Positions 9,690 through 17,264 of a DNA stretch of 64,000 nt are shown here, piece after piece; position 1 is the first letter of the stretch, and each line of letters opens with the position of its first letter. Origin of the DNA: a bacterium M00.F.Ca.ET.205.01.1.1 (lineage in GTDB: Bacteria; Pseudomonadota; Alphaproteobacteria; Rhizobiales; Rhizobiaceae); the NCBI GenBank assembly GCA_004791255.1, contig SRUQ01000001.1:496001-560000 (forward strand). The letters are read 5' to 3'. The notes under the pieces are model-generated. The model made no database searches. It was given only the letters and a program-made list of their open reading frames with translations, and was not told where the DNA came from. A program made the position numbers and the translations under genes.

Positions 9690-10569
9690 CGGGGTTCCAC
9701 TCCAGTGTGAATTGTCCAGGCAGGGCCGTGCGGCTCTTGCCGATGGTGACGGTGAAGGCGGGGCGGCCGATCGAGCCGGCAAGCGGCCCGGCGATCGTTT
9801 CGCGCGCCACGGCCGGTGCCGGCGACACGATCAGCCGGACAGGGGCGGCCGTCGGTTCGGGCGCGGCCGCCTGCCGCAAGAGAAAGACCGGGCGGCCGGC
9901 GCCCTGCGCCCTTGCATGCAGCCGTCGCGTCGCGGTCAGGTCCAGCCCGCGCGGATTGCCCCTGACCTCAAGGATGACGGCGGCGAGCGCCGTCATCTTC
10001 GCGGCCTCCTCGGCGATCCACAGCGCGTCGGTGAGCTTTGCCGCCTCGGAAAACAGCAATTGCTCCGGCGCGATGCCGAACGAGGCATGCAGCCCGCGCG
10101 CATAGGGAAAGCCCGCCTCGCGGAAAATTTCCTGGGTGCCGATCCACAGCACCGGCAATTCTTGCTTGAAGGCTGAGCCTTGTTTGGAGGCGCCTTGGTC
10201 GAGGATGCCTTGCCCGTGGGTACTTTGTTCGAAGCTCGGGCCCGGCTTGAGGATCAGGCTGGCGAGCGACAAAGCGAAGGCGGCGACGGCTCCGGCATCG
10301 CGGGTCTCGGCGCCATGGATTTCGCTCAACGCCGCCTTCGGCAGGCCGCCGCTCAGCGCCGCATCGAGGCGCTCGACGCCGGTGCCCAGAAAGGCATCCG
10401 GCGCCGCCACGGCAATGCCGCGCCGCACCACGGTGCGGTCCGCGTCGGCGACAGCGCGGGGAGCCGCGCTCGCCGGCGCCTGCAGGCGCTCGGGCAGCGT
10501 TCCCTCGATCTTCGCGATCTGGCGGCGCAGGGCAAAAACAGTCTCCCGCGCCACGGCGGTCATCGCCAT
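9472..10569 (-). CDS. imuA: ImuA, RecA-like mutasome accessory protein
   Basis: Up to 365 residues. The N-terminus (ETVFALRRQIAKIEG) and the RecA-like core (VERLDAALSGGLPKAALSEI, VLWIGTQEIFREAGFPYARGL, AVILEVRGNPRGLDL) are those of rhizobial ImuA. The conserved part ends at [11 protein letters not shown] near residue 293, exactly where imuB begins. The last 70 or so residues are low-complexity and Arg/Ala-rich and overlap imuB in another frame. It is the first gene of an SOS operon: a LexA box lies 25 bases upstream of the ATG. Confidence 0.92.
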   Translation of the reverse strand: MAMTAVARETVFALRRQIAKIEGTLPERLQAPASAAPRAVADADRTVVRRGIAVAAPDAFLGTGVERLDAALSGGLPKAALSEIHGAETRDAGAVAAFALSLASLILKPGPSFEQSTHGQGILDQGASKQGSAFKQELPVLWIGTQEIFREAGFPYARGLHASFGIAPEQLLFSEAAKLTDALWIAEEAAKMTALAAVILEVRGNPRGLDLTATRRLHARAQGAGRPVFLLRQAAAPEPTAAPVRLIVSPAPAVARETIAGPLAGSIGRPAFTVTIGKSRTALPGQFTLEWNPDERRFDERRGEERRRRQWAENPVPVVSLSGGRKDPAAAAGAVLAFPSAGAPAAGDQPSRQQRAAHLGPRRAG

Positions 10570-10593
10570 GACGGTCAGCTTCCACTCACAATT

Positions 10594-10608
10594 GTTCCTG
10601 TTATGTTC
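10594..10608 (+). promoter_or_regulatory. LexA (SOS) box of imuA-imuB-dnaE2
   Basis: The sequence reads GTTC-CTGTTAT-GTTC, a perfect match to the alphaproteobacterial LexA operator GTTC-N7-GTTC. It is the only such site I found near an SOS-type cassette here. Its position 25 bases before the imuA ATG fits repression at the promoter. Confidence 0.9.
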
Positions 10609-10781
10609 CTATAGATTCCAGAGGGTGCTGGAAGAGTCAAGCAGAGTCAGAAGGAATTTATTCCTCTGGCCTCGCCTGCTTCAGCGATTCCCTGCGAGGC
10701 GGCAAGGACCGACCTTCGAAATCCCGGTCCATTTGCCGATCCTGCCGCGAAAGCCTATATGCCGGGATCAAAGGACAAAGC

Positions 10782-11204
10782 ATGGCCCGCATCTACAAGA
10801 CCCGCACCTGGCACGACCAGCTTTCCCCGTCGATGGACGAGATGGAGTTCCTGGCGCTGGAGTCCTACGCCCACCTGCCGGAGGATTTCCGCAAGCTGAC
10901 CGGCGAGATCGTCATCCAGATCGCCGATTTCCCGACCGACGAGATCATGGATGACCTGTCGCTGGAGACGCCGTTCGACCTGCTCGGCCTGTTCGAGGGG
11001 CGCGGTATCGCCGAGCGCTGGAACCCGCAGACCGGCGAAGGCCCGAACCGCATCACGCTCTACCGCCGCGCCATCCTCGACTACTGGGCCGAGAACGAGG
11101 AAACGCTGGGCGACATCGTCACCCACGTGCTGATCCACGAGATCGGCCACCATTTCGGCCTGTCGGACGACGACATGGAGCGGATCGAGGAAGCGGCGGA
11201 GTAA
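10782..11204 (+). CDS. Zinicin-like metallopeptidase family protein
   Basis: 140 residues with the zinc-binding motif HVLIHEIGHHFGLSDDD (HExxHxxxxxxD) at about 121-137 near the C-terminus, the pattern of the minimal metallopeptidase family PF06262. An N-terminal segment with DEMEFLALESYAHLPEDF precedes it. There is no signal peptide, so it should be cytosolic. The biological substrate is unknown. It is monocistronic by context, between the divergent imuA and the repeat at 11240. Confidence 0.85.
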   Translation: MARIYKTRTWHDQLSPSMDEMEFLALESYAHLPEDFRKLTGEIVIQIADFPTDEIMDDLSLETPFDLLGLFEGRGIAERWNPQTGEGPNRITLYRRAILDYWAENEETLGDIVTHVLIHEIGHHFGLSDDDMERIEEAAE

Positions 11205-11239
11205 AGCGAGCAACCGAGTAGAGGAAAGCCACACACGGT

Positions 11240-11301
11240 CGTCATCCTAGGGCGAAGCAGGAGCGAAGCTCCGTCGCGGAGACCCTAGGATCCATGCCGC
11301 G
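11240..11301 (+). repeat. Left arm of an inverted repeat flanking the GIY-YIG gene
   Basis: About 62 bases beginning CGTCATCCTAGGGCGAAGCA and ending GACCCTAGGATCCATGCCG. It is self-complementary at its ends (CCTAGGG with CCCTAGG), so it can fold as a hairpin. The segment at 11701-11762 is nearly its exact reverse complement. Confidence 0.8.
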
Positions 11302-11342
11302 ACGCTGGTGCAGTGCTCCAGCGGTGCAGGACACCGATCGCG

Positions 11343-11630
11343 CTACCAACCAATCCCGCGAAAAAGCTCGAACCACTCCGGGTTCGCCTTCTCGATCAGC
11401 TCGATCTTCCACTGACGCGGCCAGCGCTTCAGCGACTTCTCGCGCTGGATGGCATCGGCAATATCGAAATGCTCCTCGTACCAGACCAGCCGTTGCACAC
11501 CGTAGCGGCTGGTGAAGCCTGGGGCCTGGCCGGCTTTGTGCTCCGGCATGCGGCGGCCGAGATCATTGGTGACGCCGATATAGATCGTGCCGCGCTTCTG
11601 GCTTGCGGTCATATAGACGTAGCCGGTCAT
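11343..11630 (-). CDS. GIY-YIG nuclease domain protein
   Basis: 95 residues comprising one GIY-YIG domain: GYVYMTASQ, then TIYIGVTNDLGRR (the YIG strand plus the catalytic Arg region), EHKAGQAPGF and the Glu in AIQREKSLKRW. Members of this stand-alone family (YhbQ/UPF0213-like) have no settled role. The gene sits precisely inside an inverted pair of repeat elements at 11240-11301 and 11701-11762, with no other gene between them. Confidence 0.88.
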   Translation of the reverse strand: MTGYVYMTASQKRGTIYIGVTNDLGRRMPEHKAGQAPGFTSRYGVQRLVWYEEHFDIADAIQREKSLKRWPRQWKIELIEKANPEWFELFRGIGW

Positions 11631-11700
11631 GGTTTCAGCGTAGCGAGCGTTGGTGCGCGGACAAGCGCCATTCTGGTCCGCTGCATTCTACGACCAATGT

Positions 11701-11762
11701 CACGGCATGGATCCTAGGGTCTGCGCGCGTCGCTTCGCTCCTTGCTTCGCCCTAGGATGACG
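11701..11762 (-). repeat. Right arm of an inverted repeat flanking the GIY-YIG gene
   Basis: Begins CACGGCATGGATCCTAGGGT and ends CCCTAGGATGACG. Its reverse complement matches 11240-11301 except for a few differences in the middle. Confidence 0.8.
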
Positions 11763-11786
11763 AAGCGGAGGGGATGCGCCTTTTGG

Positions 11787-11993
11787 CTACCAATCGCTGA
11801 GCTTCGTATCCGGCCCATACTCCTGCCCGTCGACATCCTTCACCACGGCCTGGCCGCATTGCATGGTCTTGGTCTTCTTGTTGTAGGCATAGGTGGGCGA
11901 GCCGAACAGGTGCCAGCCCTTGTTCAGCGCCGCCGTCACCTTGTGGCAGAAGCTGGCGTCATCAGGAGCGGTCAGGAAGCGGTAGAGTTTCAT
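11787..11993 (-). CDS. DUF1737 domain protein
   Basis: 68 residues. YRFLTAPDDASFCHKVTAAL, KGWHLFGSPTYAYN and the C-terminal QAVVKDV match the DUF1737 family, small cytosolic proteins of unknown function in alphaproteobacteria. The CDS lies between the GIY-YIG/repeat block and the CitE-like gene, with 36 bases to the latter's stop. Confidence 0.8.
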   Translation of the reverse strand: MKLYRFLTAPDDASFCHKVTAALNKGWHLFGSPTYAYNKKTKTMQCGQAVVKDVDGQEYGPDTKLSDW

Positions 11994-12029
11994 TTTCTCG
12001 AATCCAGGGGTGTGTGAACTTCAGCCGGA

Positions 12030-12905
12030 TCATGCGCCGATGGCGGCCGCCTTCGCCAGCAGTTTTTCGGCCTGCGCCAGATGCAGCCGCTCGACCATCC
12101 TGCCGTTCAGCGCCAGCACGTTCTTGCCGGTGTTTTCCGGCAAGGCGAACGCTTCCTTCACCGCATGCGCCTCGGCAACCGCCGCGGCGGACGGCGAGAA
12201 GGCGCGGTTGGCGGGCTCGATCTGTGAGGGATGGATCAGCGACTTGCCGTCGAACCCCATCGCCGCGGCCTCCGCGCACTCGCGTGCGACCACATCGAGG
12301 TCGCGAAAATCATTGGCGACGCCATCCACCACGTCGATGCCGCCCGCCCGCGCGGCCAGCACAATCTGCATCAGCCACGGCATGAGATAGCGCCGGTCCG
12401 GTGTCGCCAGCACGCCGGTATCCTTGACCAGATCATTTGTTCCGGCAACGAAACAATCCAGCCGCGAGGCCGGATCACGACCAAGCTCGGCGATGGTGCC
12501 GATGTTGAGCAGCGCCTTGGGCGTCTCGATCATCGCCCATAGTTTCACGTTGCCCGGCGCGAAATTGTCGTCGAGCACATCGCCGGCCTCGAGCAGGTCG
12601 CGCGGCGTGCCTATCTTGGACAGAAGAATGCCGTCGGGCTCGCAGGCCGCCGCCGCCAGCAAATCATCAGTGCCCCATTCGCTGGACAGCGGGCTGACGC
12701 GCACCACCATTTCGAGACGATCAGGACGGTTGGCGAAAATCCCGGCCAGCTTTTGCCGGGCAGCGATCTTGTCGGCCGGGGCGACCGCGTCCTCCAGGTC
12801 GATGATGACGGCGTCGCAGGCAAGCCCGGCGATCTTGGCCAGCGCCCTGTCGTTGGAAGCCGGGACATAGAGCACCGAGCGGCGCGGGCGGTAGGTGTCG
12901 GTCAT
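12030..12905 (-). CDS. CitE-family CoA ester lyase
   Basis: 291 residues. The HpcH/HpaI aldolase/citrate lyase beta fold is shown by RRSVLYVPASNDRALAKIA, CDAVIIDLEDAVAP (metal and substrate site), VVRVSPLSSEWG, AMIETPKALLNI, FVAGTNDLVKDTG and GKSLIHPSQIEPANRAF. Relatives cleave malyl-CoA, methylmalyl-CoA or citramalyl-CoA; the precise substrate is not decidable here, and no CitF or CitD genes are adjacent. The start is the ATG at 12905 (MTDTYRPRRS); the open frame runs on upstream through repeat sequence and is not coding there. Confidence 0.88.
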   Translation of the reverse strand: MTDTYRPRRSVLYVPASNDRALAKIAGLACDAVIIDLEDAVAPADKIAARQKLAGIFANRPDRLEMVVRVSPLSSEWGTDDLLAAAACEPDGILLSKIGTPRDLLEAGDVLDDNFAPGNVKLWAMIETPKALLNIGTIAELGRDPASRLDCFVAGTNDLVKDTGVLATPDRRYLMPWLMQIVLAARAGGIDVVDGVANDFRDLDVVARECAEAAAMGFDGKSLIHPSQIEPANRAFSPSAAAVAEAHAVKEAFALPENTGKNVLALNGRMVERLHLAQAEKLLAKAAAIGA

Positions 12906-12946
12906 GTCTGATCTATGCCGCCTGTGGCCGGCGGAGGCAAGCGGCT

Positions 12947-13144
12947 CTTCCTCTCCCCCCGTCGATCGGGCGAGAGGTGTCGAGCGAAGCTCGACGGAGT
13001 GGGGGTCGACCCCTGCGCGCGGTGCAGCGAGATTCTTGCGCCTTGGTCTCTTCAATATCCGTTGGTGACGATTGGCAGGTTGTTCCCCCACTCCGTCTCG
13101 GCTTCGCCGAGCCACCTCTCCCTCCTCCGGAGGGAGAGGAAAGG
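12947..13144. repeat. Inverted pair of REP-like elements
   Basis: The left unit at about 12947-13009 runs from CCTCTCCCCCCGTCGATCGG to GTCGAGCGAAGCTCGACGG and on through GAGTGGGGG. The right unit at about 13082-13144 is the related element in opposite orientation (CCCCCACTCCGTCTCGGC ... GGAGGGAGAGGAAAGG). The same family recurs at 26427-26620. No gene is supported in 12906-13279. Confidence 0.8.
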
Positions 13145-13279
13145 AGCCTGGCCGGGGCAGCGCCAGCGTCCGGAAGGATGTCGGGCAGCGCACAACCCTG
13201 CACGAAAACTGCACGCGGCTGCCGAAAAGCTCCTCGTATCCGCCGCACCGTTTCCAGACCGGCCCGCCATAAGGCTGGC

Positions 13280-13441
13280 ATGCACAAGCGAGCAAAACCC
13301 CGTTGGTCCCTGCCCCGCCGGCTGCGCAGCGAAGGCTGGTGGCTGGTCGATCCGCCGCGCGCCAACCCGGCGGCGATCCTTGTTCCCTTTGTCCGCAAGA
13401 GCCCGCCGGCGGTCCGGCCGGCTGGAAAGACCCTGCCATGA
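13280..13441 (+). CDS. Possible 53-residue small ORF coupled to the DUF4173 gene
   Basis: Starts MHKRAKPRWSLPRRLRSEGW and ends VRPAGKTLP, overlapping the next ATG as ATGA. The composition (Arg, Pro and Trp-rich, basic) and the tight coupling are compatible with a real small gene, but there is no recognisable family and only a weak ribosome site. It may be an accidental open frame in G+C-rich DNA. Confidence 0.2.
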   Translation: MHKRAKPRWSLPRRLRSEGWWLVDPPRANPAAILVPFVRKSPPAVRPAGKTLP

Positions 13442-14925
13442 CGGCTTTTGCCGCTGCCCCAACCTATTGCGCCCGCTTCGGCCTTGCCGCGCTGCTGGTG
13501 GCGTTCGCCGATTTTCTCTTCTATGGTCAGCCCGCCGGCATCAATTTTCTGCTGTTCGCCATCCTGATCGCTGCGGCGACCGTTGCCATGCATCCGCGCG
13601 CCCTCAGCGACGCCAGGCTCTGGCTGAAGCCAGCAGCTTTGCTGGCAGCACTTGCGCCGCTCGCTGAAAACGTCAGCCCGCTGTCGGTGTCGATCGCACT
13701 CACGGCGATGGTCATCTTCGCGCTTTCCATGAGTGGCCAGCTGCGCCGCCAGATTGCTGGCATCGCCGGCCAGGTCGCGCTGTTCCTGCTGGCCGCGCCC
13801 TTCCGCTTCATCGGCGATTTCATCCGCTGGCGAAAGGCGGCGTCGCGCTTCGGCCGGCGCCGCATCGGGCTGGCGGCGATCGCCGTCTGGGTGATGCCGC
13901 TGACGCTCGGCGCCGTCTTCATCGCCTTGTTCGGCGCCGCCAATCCGGTCATCGAATACTGGCTGTCGCTGATCGACCTCATGCGGCTGCTCGACCTGAT
14001 CGAGTTGGCGCGGATCGGCTTCTGGCTCTTCGTGCTCGCCGCCGTCTGGGCCTTCCTGCGGCCGCGCCTGCCGCGCTTTCGGCGCCGCCCTCCCAAGGCA
14101 GGCCTTGCCGTTGTTCAACCCACACCGGTTCCGGACAGGCACGTCGTCGAGGACGTGCTGTTCGGCAAGGCCGCCATCCTGCGCGCGCTGATCGTCTTCA
14201 ACATCCTGTTCGCGCTGCAGACCGGCCTCGACGCCACCTATCTGTGGGGCGGGGTCGCCCTTCCCGACGGGCTGAGCTACGCCGCCTATGCGCATCGCGG
14301 CGCCTATCCGCTGATCGTTACCGCGCTTTTGGCCGCCGGCTTTGTCCTGGCGGCGCTGAGGCCCGGCAGCGAGACGTCGGCCGATCCGCTGATCCGCCGG
14401 CTGGTCTATGCCCTGATAGCGCAGAACATCATGCTGGTCATCTCGTCGATCCTGCGGCTCGATCTCTATATCGGCATCTACGCGCTGACCTACTGGCGCA
14501 TTGCCGCCTTCGTCTGGATGGGGCTGGTGGCCGCCGGCCTTGCGCTGATCCTCGCCCGCATCGCGCTGGGAAAATCCAACGCATGGCTGCTCTCCGCCAA
14601 TCTTCTGACGTTATCTCTGACGCTTTATGCCTGCTGTTTCATCAACTTCGCAGCGACGATCGCCACCTACAATGTCGACCATTCCCTCGAAATGAGCGGC
14701 CAGGGCATCCCCCTCGACACCTGGTACCTGCGTTCGCTCGGCCCCGGCGCTTTTCCGGCGCTCGATCGCTTCCTCGACCATCAGGCCAAGACAGCCGAGG
14801 CCGGCGCTACGCGCGAATTTGCCAGGCTGCGCGGTGTCGATGAAAGCGCCTATCGCGCGGCCCAGGAGAACTGGCGGGCCTGGAGCTTTCGCGACTGGCG
14901 ACTCATCCGCACTCTCGACAAGTGA
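13438..14925 (+). CDS. DUF4173 polytopic membrane protein
   Basis: 495 residues with about ten to twelve predicted membrane segments. GVALPDGLSYAAYAHRGAYP is the family-defining motif of DUF4173, and a second conserved stretch includes NLLTLSLTLYACCFINF. The start at 13438 is the first Met before the hydrophobic region. Function is unknown. Its position 54 bases ahead of a two-component system suggests a membrane component linked to that sensor, an inference from context only. Confidence 0.8.
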   Translation: MTAFAAAPTYCARFGLAALLVAFADFLFYGQPAGINFLLFAILIAAATVAMHPRALSDARLWLKPAALLAALAPLAENVSPLSVSIALTAMVIFALSMSGQLRRQIAGIAGQVALFLLAAPFRFIGDFIRWRKAASRFGRRRIGLAAIAVWVMPLTLGAVFIALFGAANPVIEYWLSLIDLMRLLDLIELARIGFWLFVLAAVWAFLRPRLPRFRRRPPKAGLAVVQPTPVPDRHVVEDVLFGKAAILRALIVFNILFALQTGLDATYLWGGVALPDGLSYAAYAHRGAYPLIVTALLAAGFVLAALRPGSETSADPLIRRLVYALIAQNIMLVISSILRLDLYIGIYALTYWRIAAFVWMGLVAAGLALILARIALGKSNAWLLSANLLTLSLTLYACCFINFAATIATYNVDHSLEMSGQGIPLDTWYLRSLGPGAFPALDRFLDHQAKTAEAGATREFARLRGVDESAYRAAQENWRAWSFRDWRLIRTLDK

Positions 14926-14979
14926 GGTCCGCTCGTGGTTCCTCCCTTTGTCAAACCTGCCATGCCGGACCGCTGATCG

Positions 14980-15675
14980 ATGCCGCACACCATCCTCGTT
15001 GCCGACGACGATCCGCACATCCGCGAGGTGATCTGCTTCGCGCTGGAAAAGGCGGGGATGAAAACGCAAGGGGTGGCCGACGGCGCCGCCGCCTTGCTGG
15101 CCGTCGCCCGCCAAGCGCCCGACCTCGTCGTGCTCGACATCGGCATGCCGGAGATGGACGGGCTGGAGGTCTGCCGCCAGCTGCGGCGCAACTCCGACGT
15201 GCCGGTGCTGTTCCTGTCCGCGCGCGATGAAGAGATCGACCGCATCCTCGGCCTCGAAATGGGCGGCGACGACTATGTGACCAAGCCGTTCAGCCCCCGC
15301 GAACTGGTCGCCAGGGTCAATGTCATCCTGCGCCGCGCCCGCCCGGCGCCGGCCGAGCCGCCCGACGACAGGCAGTACGCGCACGGCAAGCTCGCCATGG
15401 CCCCGGCCAGCCATGGCGCCAGCTTCGACGGCAAGCCGCTGGCGCTGACCGGCATCGAGTTCGCCATCCTGAAAGGGTTTCTGGCGCGGCCGACGCATGT
15501 GCTTGCCCGCGAGGTGGTGATGGCCAATGCCTATGCCGCCAACATCCATGTCGCCGACCGCACCGTCGACAGCCACATCCGCAACATCAGGGCCAAGCTG
15601 GCAGCGGCGGGCTGCCTCGACGGCATCGAGACCGTGCATGGCGTCGGCTTCCGGCTCGGCAAATGCGGCGCGTGA
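14980..15675 (+). CDS. OmpR-family response regulator (CreB/ChvI-like)
   Basis: 231 residues. The receiver domain has Asp9-Asp11 (VADDDPHIRE), phospho-acceptor Asp53 (VVLDIGMPEMDG) and Lys102 (VTKPFSPREL). The C-terminal winged helix ends with VDSHIRNIRAKL and a G-V-G-F-R turn, a DNA-binding output. It overlaps the kinase gene by 13 bases, so the pair is certain. The regulon is unknown; autoregulation of this operon and the DUF4173 gene is plausible. Confidence 0.93.
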   Translation: MPHTILVADDDPHIREVICFALEKAGMKTQGVADGAAALLAVARQAPDLVVLDIGMPEMDGLEVCRQLRRNSDVPVLFLSARDEEIDRILGLEMGGDDYVTKPFSPRELVARVNVILRRARPAPAEPPDDRQYAHGKLAMAPASHGASFDGKPLALTGIEFAILKGFLARPTHVLAREVVMANAYAANIHVADRTVDSHIRNIRAKLAAAGCLDGIETVHGVGFRLGKCGA

Positions 15676-17264
15676 ATCCGCGAAAATGGCGGCCGCGCCT
15701 GGCCACGGTGGTCATTGCCATCCTTATCCTGGTGATGGCGCTGCCGCTGGTCGGCCTGTTCTTCTTCCGCCTCTACGAGAACCAGCTGATCCGCCAGACC
15801 GAGGCGGAGCTGATCGCGCAAGGCGCTGTGCTTGCCGCTGTCTATGCGCAGGAGGTCCGCGACGCCGGCATCGCCACCGACAAGCTCGGCGCCGCGCTGC
15901 CCGCCCCGGCGGATAGCGGCGCGAGCCGCGCCAGCGATCCCGGTCGACCTATCGGCCCGGGCTACCAGCCGATCGAACCTGAGCTCGACCTCGCCTCGGA
16001 CTATGTCCTGCCGACCCGGCCCGCGGCGGCGGCTGCCACCGCCGATCCGGCCTTCGCCGCGCTCGGCGCGCGGCTCTCGGCCATTCTCGAAGCGACGCAG
16101 AAGACGACGCTGGCCGGTTTCCGGCTGCTCGATCCCCGGGGCGTCGTCATCGCCGGCGGCGGTGAAATCGGCCTCTCGCTGGCCGATGTCGGCGAGGTGC
16201 GCGAGGCGCTTGCCGGCCACTACGCCAGCGCGCTCCGGCTGCGCAATCCCAACCAGCCGCCGCCGCCGCTCTATTCGATCAGCCGCGGAACCAAGGTGCG
16301 CGTCTTCGTCGCCATGCCGGTGGAGGTCGCCGGCCGCGTCGCCGGCGTGGTCTACCTGTCGCGGACACCCAACAACATCGTCAAGCATCTCTATGGCGAG
16401 CGCGGCAAGGTCACGCTGGCGGCGATCGCCATCCTCGGCGGCACGCTGCTCATCGGCCTGGTCTTCCTGCGCACGGTCAGCCGGCCGATCTACGGGCTGA
16501 TCGAGCGGACCAAGCGCATCGCCGCCGGCGACCGCACGGCCATGCGGCCGCTCGACCATCACGGCACGCGCGAGATGGCGGAGCTTTCCGCCGCCTTCCT
16601 CGACATGGCCGAGAAACTGCATGCGCGCTCCGACAGCATCCAGACCTTCGCCACCCATGTCTCGCACGAACTGAAATCGCCGCTCACCGCGATCCAGGGC
16701 GCGGCCGAGCTGCTGCGCGATTCCGGCGGCGCCATGGACGAGGCCGAGCGGCGGCGCTTCTCCGGCAACATCGTCACCGATGCCGGACGGCTCAACCTCC
16801 TGGTCCGCCGGCTGCTGGAGCTGGCGCGTGCCGAAAACCTCGCGCCATCGGGCGAAGGCACTTCGCTGGGCGCGGCCCTTGTACTGTTGCCGACCGACCC
16901 TCGGCTGGCCGTCCACGTTGAGGCGGGCGCCGAGATTGCCTTGCGCATCTCAGCTGAGAACGCGGCCATCGTGCTTGCCAATCTGATCGACAATTCGGCC
17001 AGGCATGGCGCGACGCTAATTTCCATTGCCGCCTCGGCGACCGGCGGCAAGGCGACCATCCTGGTCGGCGACGACGGCGCCGGCATTTCGCCAGCCAACC
17101 GGGGGCGCATCTTCGAGCCGTTCTTCACCACCCGGCGCGAGACCGGCGGCACCGGCATGGGGCTCGGCATCGTGCTGGCCCTCCTGAAAGCGCATGATGG
17201 CACGATCAGGCTGGTTGACTCCGGGCCCGGCACGCGCTTCGAGATCATTTTGCCGGTCGCATGA
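15663..17264 (+). CDS. Membrane sensor histidine kinase (CreC/ChvG-like)
   Basis: 533 residues. Membrane segments at about 14-36 and 252-270 bracket a periplasmic sensor of about 215 residues. A HAMP domain follows, then the H-box FATHVSHELKSPLTA (His335), an N-box with NLIDNSARHG, and the G boxes GDDGAGI and GTGMGLGIVLALL. ATG 15663 lies inside the regulator gene; a GTG at 15672 is an alternative start. The signal is not identifiable. The stop overlaps the next gene as ATGA. Confidence 0.93.
   Translation: MRRVNPRKWRPRLATVVIAILILVMALPLVGLFFFRLYENQLIRQTEAELIAQGAVLAAVYAQEVRDAGIATDKLGAALPAPADSGASRASDPGRPIGPGYQPIEPELDLASDYVLPTRPAAAAATADPAFAALGARLSAILEATQKTTLAGFRLLDPRGVVIAGGGEIGLSLADVGEVREALAGHYASALRLRNPNQPPPPLYSISRGTKVRVFVAMPVEVAGRVAGVVYLSRTPNNIVKHLYGERGKVTLAAIAILGGTLLIGLVFLRTVSRPIYGLIERTKRIAAGDRTAMRPLDHHGTREMAELSAAFLDMAEKLHARSDSIQTFATHVSHELKSPLTAIQGAAELLRDSGGAMDEAERRRFSGNIVTDAGRLNLLVRRLLELARAENLAPSGEGTSLGAALVLLPTDPRLAVHVEAGAEIALRISAENAAIVLANLIDNSARHGATLISIAASATGGKATILVGDDGAGISPANRGRIFEPFFTTRRETGGTGMGLGIVLALLKAHDGTIRLVDSGPGTRFEIILPVA

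Noticed and set aside
13280..13441. 53-codon basic frame before the DUF4173 gene as a firm gene
   Set aside because: The ATGA overlap is attractive, but no family and no good ribosome site; listed only as a low-confidence feature.
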